Below are positions 42,854 through 48,694 of a stretch of DNA of 48,694 nucleotides, piece after piece (the first letter of the stretch is position 1; each line of letters starts with the position of its first letter). The stretch comes from Pontimonas sp. Lineage in GTDB: Bacteria; Actinomycetota; Actinomycetes; Actinomycetales; Microbacteriaceae. The DNA is taken from positions 61,756-110,449 of the forward strand of contig JANQZT010000023.1 of the NCBI GenBank assembly GCA_030728325.1, in the 5' to 3' direction. Under the pieces are notes generated by a model, which was given only the letters and a program-made list of their open reading frames with translations, was not told the DNA's origin and ran no database searches. Both the position numbers and the translations under genes were made by a program.

Positions 42854-43422
42854 TCTGTCAGCCTAGGTCGCTTCGCTTTTGCTTCTGCTGCTCGCCACGC
42901 CTGTTGTGCGGGAGTGAGAGCATTCTCCCCCGATCCGGCGCCAGGTGAGACTCCTCGCCACGCTTCGGTAATGGCCAGTGCTAAAGCATCGGCAGCGTCG
43001 GCGGGCTTTGGAATTTCTTCCAACCCCAAAATGGCTTGCACGAGAGATCCAACCTGGCTTTTGGACGCTCGGCCGTGCCCGGTCACGGCAGCCTTCACTT
43101 CGCTGGGTGTCCTCAGGGAGACGGGAATCGAGCGCTCATGTGCAAGAGCGAACACCACCCCGCTGATTTGAGCAGTTCCCATGACCGTCCGCACGTTGTG
43201 TTGGGCAAAGACTCGCTCCAACGCAACCACATCGGGTGAATATTCGTCCAAGACCTGAGCCAACTGTTGGGAGAGCGCCCCGATACGAGACGCTGTCTCG
43301 TCGTGCGCCGGGGTTCGATAGACATCGACGTGGACGAGTGACACCGAGCGGCCCGGCCCGTGCTCGATGACACCGACACCAAGCCTCGTCAATCCTGGAT
43401 CGATACCGAGGATTGTTGTCAT
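42850..43422 (-). CDS. ruvC: Crossover junction endodeoxyribonuclease RuvC
   Basis: TTILGIDPGLTRLGVGVIE, VALERVFAQHNVRTVMGTAQ and DAADALALAITEAW motifs. Confidence 0.97.
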   Translation of the reverse strand: MTTILGIDPGLTRLGVGVIEHGPGRSVSLVHVDVYRTPAHDETASRIGALSQQLAQVLDEYSPDVVALERVFAQHNVRTVMGTAQISGVVFALAHERSIPVSLRTPSEVKAAVTGHGRASKSQVGSLVQAILGLEEIPKPADAADALALAITEAWRGVSPGAGSGENALTPAQQAWRAAEAKAKRPRLTE

Positions 43423-43431
43423 GTCGCCACG

Positions 43432-44196
43432 CTACTCGTCGAGCGCGTCCAAAGCCTGAGCCACCTCGGGGCTGAGGTCCATGTTTGTGAAGACATTTTG
43501 GACGTCGTCACTGTCTTCCAACGCGTCCACCAACCCCAGAACTTTCTGAGCCGTGGTCACATCGACCTCGATTTTGACACTGGGGACGAACTCGGCCTCT
43601 GCGGCGTCATAGTCAATGCCCGCTGCCTGAACCGCGCTTCTCGCCTCCACCAACTGTGACGGATCGGTGATGACCTCGAAGCCGCCGCCGCGATCAATCA
43701 CTTCCTCTGCCCCGGCGTCCAAAACTGCCAAGAGCAGGTCGTCCTCGGTGAGAGAGTCGGTCTTTGAAATCGACACGACCCCTTTGCGCGAAAAGTTGTA
43801 GGCGACGCTGCCAGGATCTCCCATAGTCCCGCCATTGCGCGACATAATCGTGCGAACCTCGGCCGCCGCCCTGTTTTTGTTGTCTGTCAGGCACTCAATG
43901 AGGAGTGCAACTCCACCCGCCCCATAACCCTCGTACATGATCGTCTGGTAGTCGATGGAATCACCGGTGAGGCCACCGCCACGCTTGACGGCGCGATCGA
44001 TATTGTCGTTCGGGACACTCGACTTCTTGGCTTTCTGGATGGCGTCCGCGAGGGTCGGGTTACCCGAAGGGTCAGGGCCGCCCACCTTTGCCGCTACCTC
44101 GATGTTCTTAATGAGCTTGGCGAAAGACTTAGCTCGACGAGCATCGATGACGGCTTTTTTATGCTTAGTGGTAGCCCATTTAGAGTGGCCGGACAT
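43432..44196 (-). CDS. YebC/PmpR family transcriptional/translational regulator
   Basis: [37 protein letters not shown] and [25 protein letters not shown] motifs. Confidence 0.97.
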   Translation of the reverse strand: MSGHSKWATTKHKKAVIDARRAKSFAKLIKNIEVAAKVGGPDPSGNPTLADAIQKAKKSSVPNDNIDRAVKRGGGLTGDSIDYQTIMYEGYGAGGVALLIECLTDNKNRAAAEVRTIMSRNGGTMGDPGSVAYNFSRKGVVSISKTDSLTEDDLLLAVLDAGAEEVIDRGGGFEVITDPSQLVEARSAVQAAGIDYDAAEAEFVPSVKIEVDVTTAQKVLGLVDALEDSDDVQNVFTNMDLSPEVAQALDALDE

Positions 44197-44222
44197 ACGC
44201 CTCCTTGTATCGCCTGCCTATT

Positions 44223-44861
44223 CTAGGCAGTCTGTAAGGTCGCCACCGAGAATCCGGCTTGTCGCACCGTCTCCACAAAGACCCGGTGAAGCCGATCATC
44301 ACCGGTGATTTCGGGGTGGAAAGCAACACCCAGTGCAGTTCCTTGGCGCACTCCCACAACTTCGCCACCGGGAAGTGTGGCAATCACCTCAACCTCGGGG
44401 CCCACCCGAGTGACGAGGGGGGCTCGGATGAAAGCCACCCGAAGCGGTGGTCCAGATACCCCGGTAATGGCCACGTCTGTCTCATAGGAGTCGACCTGGG
44501 AACCAAAAGCGTTACGGCGCACCGTGACATCGAGCACCCCTAGTGACTCTTGCCCCTTAATGCCATCCTCGAGCTCCGAGGCGAGCATAATGAGGCCGGC
44601 ACACGTCCCGAGTACCGGGAGACCAGCTGCCAAAGCGTCGCGCAGTGGCTCGTAGAGATTGAAGATTCGGAGCAACTTGTCCATCACACTGGACTCACCA
44701 CCGGGTATCACGATGCCGTTAAGACCCTCGAGGTGAGCGGGGAGTCGCACTTCGCGAACGTGGGCTCCCAATTCCTCCAGCATCGCCCGATGCTCTCTCA
44801 CGTCTCCTTGGAGACCGAGAACACCAATGAGGGGGCTTGTGCTACCAGCCACGCTCGGCAA
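44223..44861 (-). CDS. pdxT: Pyridoxal 5'-phosphate synthase glutaminase subunit PdxT
   Basis: [41 protein letters not shown] and [13 protein letters not shown] motifs. Confidence 0.96.
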   Translation of the reverse strand: MPSVAGSTSPLIGVLGLQGDVREHRAMLEELGAHVREVRLPAHLEGLNGIVIPGGESSVMDKLLRIFNLYEPLRDALAAGLPVLGTCAGLIMLASELEDGIKGQESLGVLDVTVRRNAFGSQVDSYETDVAITGVSGPPLRVAFIRAPLVTRVGPEVEVIATLPGGEVVGVRQGTALGVAFHPEITGDDRLHRVFVETVRQAGFSVATLQTA

Positions 44862-45744
44862 GCCGGTGCGGTGCGGGGAGGTCGTTCACGTTAATTCCCA
44901 CCATGGCCTCGCCTAAGCCGCGCGACACCTCCGCGATAACGGAAGCATCGGTGTACTGAGCCGTGGCTTTCACGATCGCAGCTGCGCGCTCTGCTGGGTT
45001 GCCTGACTTGAAAACACCAGAGCCCACAAACACCCCGTCTGCGCCGAGTTGCATCATCATGGCCGCATCAGCAGGCGTTGCGATTCCCCCGGCCGTGAAG
45101 AGCACGACGGGAAGCTTGCCAGTTTGCGCTACCTCGGCGACCAGCTCGTAGGGGGCCTGCAACTCTTTGGCCTGAACATAGAGTTCATCGGGCGTCATCG
45201 AGGAAAGTCGGTTGATTTCACCCCGAATGGTGCGAATGTGCTTGGTCGCCTCGGAGACATCTCCTGTGCCGGCCTCACCCTTAGAGCGGATCATGGCCGC
45301 CCCCTCGGTGATACGACGAAGCGCCTCACCCAGGTTGGTGGCACCACACACGAAGGGCACGGTGTAGCGCCATTTGTCGATGTGGTTCACATAGTCGGCC
45401 GGACTCAACACCTCTGATTCATCGATGTAGTCCACTTTGAGTGCTTCCAAAACCTGGGCCTCGACGAAGTGACCAATACGGGCTTTTGCCATCACCGGAA
45501 TCGAGACAGTGTCGATGATTCCCTGAATCAAATCAGGGTCACTCATGCGAGCGACGCCTCCCTCGGCACGAATATCTGCCGGTACGCGCTCCAGAGCCAT
45601 GACCGCAACAGCACCCGCGTCCTCGGCAATTCGAGCCTGCTCGGGGGTCACAACGTCCATGATGACGCCGCCCTTCAGCATCTCTGCCAGACCTCGCTTA
45701 ACGCGGGCAGTTCCCGCCGTTACTGGGGTGGTGGGTTCGGTCAT
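44842..45744 (-). CDS. pdxS: Pyridoxal 5'-phosphate synthase lyase subunit PdxS
   Basis: [56 protein letters not shown]. Confidence 0.98.
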   Translation of the reverse strand: MTEPTTPVTAGTARVKRGLAEMLKGGVIMDVVTPEQARIAEDAGAVAVMALERVPADIRAEGGVARMSDPDLIQGIIDTVSIPVMAKARIGHFVEAQVLEALKVDYIDESEVLSPADYVNHIDKWRYTVPFVCGATNLGEALRRITEGAAMIRSKGEAGTGDVSEATKHIRTIRGEINRLSSMTPDELYVQAKELQAPYELVAEVAQTGKLPVVLFTAGGIATPADAAMMMQLGADGVFVGSGVFKSGNPAERAAAIVKATAQYTDASVIAEVSRGLGEAMVGINVNDLPAPHRLAERGW

Positions 45745-45794
45745 GGTGTATCGAGATCCTCTCCTAGCGATGCTCCATCGTGAGCGACGAAAGT

Positions 45795-46361
45795 CTAACC
45801 GGTGGAACCTGAGTGCCAGCTCGCCCTCAAAATGTCGCGCACTTCACCGAGAAGTTGAGGCATCGCTTTCGTTCTGGCCACAATGGGGAAGAAGTTGGAA
45901 TCCTGTCCCCATCTGGGGACCACGTGCTGGTGGAGATGCTCCTCGATGCCAGCACCTGCAACCTTTCCCTGGTTGATTCCAACGTTGAAACCGTGTGCTC
46001 CGGACACCGCCCGAAGGGTTCTGATGGCGTCTTGAACCATCGTCCCCATCTCAGTGAGTTCCTCAGCGGTGATGTCGTCATAGTTCGCAACATGGCGATA
46101 CGGGCAGATCAGAACATGGCCGGCGTTATAGGGGTAGAGGTTCAACACCGCATAGACACTCTCCCCACGGTGCACCACCAAGGAGTCCTCATCGGGCCTG
46201 GTGGGTGCAGTGCAAAACACGCAGCTTCCATCCTCTGGCTTTGTTTCGCCCTGGATGTAGGCAATCCGGTGGGGTGTCCAGAGGCGCTGGAAGGCGTCAG
46301 GAACGCCGGGCAAGCCCGAAGCGTCAAAGGAGGCGCTGGGGCCTTCCACGCTCTCAGGCAT
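45795..46361 (-). CDS. HIT domain protein (AP4A hydrolase/phosphorylase-like)
   Basis: [22 protein letters not shown] and [32 protein letters not shown]; downstream of thrS. Confidence 0.93.
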   Translation of the reverse strand: MPESVEGPSASFDASGLPGVPDAFQRLWTPHRIAYIQGETKPEDGSCVFCTAPTRPDEDSLVVHRGESVYAVLNLYPYNAGHVLICPYRHVANYDDITAEELTEMGTMVQDAIRTLRAVSGAHGFNVGINQGKVAGAGIEEHLHQHVVPRWGQDSNFFPIVARTKAMPQLLGEVRDILRASWHSGSTG

Positions 46362-48354
46362 GCGTCTTCTGTCGGATCTCGCTGAGAATCATCTCTCGTG
46401 CTTTGTCGAGAGGCACGCCGTTCTCTTGAGTTCCATCGCGGAATCGGAAGCTCACTGCACCTGCGCTGCGGTCGTCTTCTCCGGCAATGAGCACGAAGGG
46501 AATCTTCGCCTTGGTGTGGGTCCGAATCTTCTTCTGCATGCGGTCATCGGAATCATCCAAGTCCGCTCGGACGCCGTGGGTGCGAAGGTCTGAGATGAAG
46601 TCACCGAGGTACTCCGCGAACTCCCCCGCCACAGGGACGCCCACAACTTGCACAGGTGAAAGCCAGGCGGGGAATGCACCGGCGTAGTGCTCCGTCAACA
46701 CACCAAAGAAGCGCTCAATCGATCCGAAGAGGGCTCGGTGGATCATGATCGGCTGTTTCCTGCTGCCATCAGCTGCCTGGTATTCCAGGTCAAAACGTGC
46801 GGGCAGATTGAAGTCGAGCTGAATCGTCGACATTTGCCAACTTCGTCCAATCGCGTCTCGCGCCTGGACGGAGATTTTCGGACCATAAAACGCGGCCCCG
46901 CCGGGGTCTGGCACCAGGGTTAAGCCGGACTTCTCTGCAACAGATGAGAGCGTGGCGGTGGCCTTCTCCCACAGTTCGTCTGACCCCACAAACTTTTCGC
47001 TGTCATCATCGCGAGTAGACAGCTCGAGGTAGAAATCAGTCAAACCGAAATCGCTGAGCAAACCCAAGACAAAGTCGAGGAGGTTTGCAAGCTCCTCTTC
47101 GAGAGACTCCTCGGTCACGAAGATGTGAGCGTCGTCCATGGTCAGTCCTCGAACCCTCGTCAACCCGTGAACAACACCGCTCTTTTCGTAGCGATATACG
47201 GAGCCGAACTCGAACATCCTCAAGGGCAACTCTCGATAAGAGCGTTGCCTGGAGCGATAAATCAGGATGTGGAACGGGCAGTTCATGGGCTTCAGGTAGT
47301 AGTCGGTGCCCTGCCTGGTGATCTCTCCGGCCTCGTTGCGTTGCTCGTCCATCCTCATCGGCGGGAACATGCCGTCTTTGTACCAAGACAGGTGACCAGA
47401 GGTCTCGAAAAGCTCCGACTTGGTGATGTGCGGGGTGTAGACAAACTCATACCCAGCCTCTTCGTGGCGACGCCTCGAGTAATCCTCCATCTCGCGACGG
47501 ATGACTCCACCCTTGGGGTGGAACACGGCTAAACCAGAGCCGATCTCATCTGGGAACGAGAAAAGATCGAGTTCTTGACCAAGTTTCCGGTGATCCCGCT
47601 TGGCAGCCTCTTCGAGGCGCTCCAGGTGTGACCGAAGGTCCTCTTTGCTCGCCCACGCAGTGCCATAAATGCGCTGCAACTGCGGGTTCTTCTCACTTCC
47701 CCGCCAATAGGCTGCAGCCAATCTGGTGAGCTTCCACCCATTGCCCAGCATCCTCGTGGAAGGAACGTGAGGCCCCCGACAGAGGTCTTTCCAGACCGTG
47801 TCCCCGGTCTTGGGGTCGACATTGTCGTAAATGGTGAGCTCGCCGGCACCCACCTCGACGCTTTCGCCCTGATCCCCTTCTGCCGCCTGATCCTTGAGGC
47901 CCACCAACTCACACTTGTAGGGCTCCTTGGCAAGTTCCATAAGGGCTTCGTCTGCACTGACAACACGGCGCACAAAACGCTGGCCGCTCTTCACAATGCG
48001 CTGCATCTCTTTCTCCAGAGCGCTCAACTGTTCAGGAGAGAAAGGTTCGGCAACGTCAAAGTCGTAATAGAAACCATCCGCGACAGGAGGCCCAATCCCG
48101 AGTTTCGCTTCAGGATTCACCGTCTGAACTGCTTGAGCCAGGACGTGAGCGGCAGAGTGACGGAGGATTTCCAACCCATCTGGGGAATCGATCATGACCG
48201 GCTCAGCCGATTGTCCGGGCTCCAGCAGCGAATGGAGGTCCTTGATGACACCACCAACACGTACGGCGACCACTCCGGGCTGAGGAAACAGGTCGGCGCC
48301 ATTCATCTGCTCAGTCACAACAAGGGGTGCCCCAGAGGCGATCTCAGACGTCAC
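46354..48354 (-). CDS. thrS: Threonyl-tRNA synthetase
   Basis: [12 protein letters not shown] editing motif, [39 protein letters not shown] and [36 protein letters not shown] start. Confidence 0.98.
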   Translation of the reverse strand: MTSEIASGAPLVVTEQMNGADLFPQPGVVAVRVGGVIKDLHSLLEPGQSAEPVMIDSPDGLEILRHSAAHVLAQAVQTVNPEAKLGIGPPVADGFYYDFDVAEPFSPEQLSALEKEMQRIVKSGQRFVRRVVSADEALMELAKEPYKCELVGLKDQAAEGDQGESVEVGAGELTIYDNVDPKTGDTVWKDLCRGPHVPSTRMLGNGWKLTRLAAAYWRGSEKNPQLQRIYGTAWASKEDLRSHLERLEEAAKRDHRKLGQELDLFSFPDEIGSGLAVFHPKGGVIRREMEDYSRRRHEEAGYEFVYTPHITKSELFETSGHLSWYKDGMFPPMRMDEQRNEAGEITRQGTDYYLKPMNCPFHILIYRSRQRSYRELPLRMFEFGSVYRYEKSGVVHGLTRVRGLTMDDAHIFVTEESLEEELANLLDFVLGLLSDFGLTDFYLELSTRDDDSEKFVGSDELWEKATATLSSVAEKSGLTLVPDPGGAAFYGPKISVQARDAIGRSWQMSTIQLDFNLPARFDLEYQAADGSRKQPIMIHRALFGSIERFFGVLTEHYAGAFPAWLSPVQVVGVPVAGEFAEYLGDFISDLRTHGVRADLDDSDDRMQKKIRTHTKAKIPFVLIAGEDDRSAGAVSFRFRDGTQENGVPLDKAREMILSEIRQKTHA

Positions 48355-48418
48355 AGTAAATCAAGCTTTCTCGAGAACAAGCGATGCATCCTCAACCCTA
48401 GTGCTGATGCGTCTCCCC

Positions 48419-48604
48419 TCAGGGAGCTTCTGAGTGGTCGTCCCCGGAACGATGCCCCGACAGGACGATGGCCGCCAGCCCGGCCACCAACAATGTCGCC
48501 ACAACAACGAGGACGACGAGATCATTGTCGGCATACGACGGGTAGGTCACCACAACCCCTGCGAATAGCACCAGGAACCCGAGCGCGAGGAGAGTGTTTC
48601 GCAT
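48419..48604 (-). CDS. Small two-transmembrane protein of unknown function
   Basis: MRNTLLALGFLVLFAGVVVTYPSYADNDLVVLVVVATLLVAGLAAIVLSGHRSGDDHSEAP; start set at ATG 48604. Confidence 0.6.
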   Translation of the reverse strand: MRNTLLALGFLVLFAGVVVTYPSYADNDLVVLVVVATLLVAGLAAIVLSGHRSGDDHSEAP

Positions 48605-48639
48605 ATCTCTTACCTCGCTGCCAACTCGAGACCACAGCA

Positions 48640-48694
48640 TGGTGGGCGATACTGGGTTCGAACCAGTGACCTCTTCCGTGTCAGGGAAGCGCGC
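48640..48694 (-). tRNA. tRNA-Val (anticodon GAC), 5' part beyond the window edge
   Basis: Minus strand: anticodon arm CTTCC-CTGACAC-GGAAG (GAC), T-arm CTGG-TTCGAAC-CAG, acceptor end ...TCGCCCA with encoded CCA. Confidence 0.9.

Noticed and set aside
48355-48418. Possible T-box leader before thrS
   Set aside because: Only 64 nt between the upstream ORF and thrS; no T-box sequence (UGGNACC-like) or specifier stem visible.
1-48694. CRISPR arrays, transposases, integrases, prophage genes, toxin-antitoxin or defence systems
   Set aside because: Looked for regularly spaced repeats and for diagnostic motifs in the supplied translations; none found. AbiEi likeness at 35351 is too weak to call a toxin-antitoxin system.

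Overview
This 48.7 kb window is a dense, almost wholly housekeeping stretch of an actinobacterial chromosome. Gene order, the mIHF-type domain and the degenerate PriA suggest a streamlined Microbacteriaceae/Micrococcales-like lineage (inference). About 48 of 51 protein genes lie on the minus strand and many overlap by 1-20 bp. Read in the direction of minus-strand transcription, from high to low coordinates, the blocks are: tRNA-Val(GAC) - small membrane protein - thrS - HIT - pdxS - pdxT - yebC - ruvC/A/B - yajC - secD - secF - rsh. Next comes a three-gene plus-strand island: cyclophilin, DUF349 protein and an uncharacterised protein. Then rarA - rpsD - 51-aa mini-ORF - alaS - ruvX - mltG - aroE/C/K/B/Q - efp - nusB - [PyrR-type RNA hairpin] pyrR/B/C - membrane PH-like protein - carA/B - pyrF - mIHF::gmk fusion - rpoZ - coaBC - metK - priA - fmt - rsmB - rpe - FKBP - hisE/G/F/I - trpE - Trp-associated membrane protein (partial). 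I found no mobile elements, prophage, CRISPR array, toxin or defence island, or biosynthetic cluster, and no clear candidate for a novel multi-gene system. The observations most worth a second look are the mIHF-guanylate kinase fusion, the PyrR-type hairpin abutting the pyrR Shine-Dalgarno, the absence of the usual pgsA/acyltransferase/pimA genes between HIT and pdxS, the uncharacterised ORF overlapping rsh tail-to-tail, and a conserved-looking 51-aa ORF missing from the supplied ORF track.
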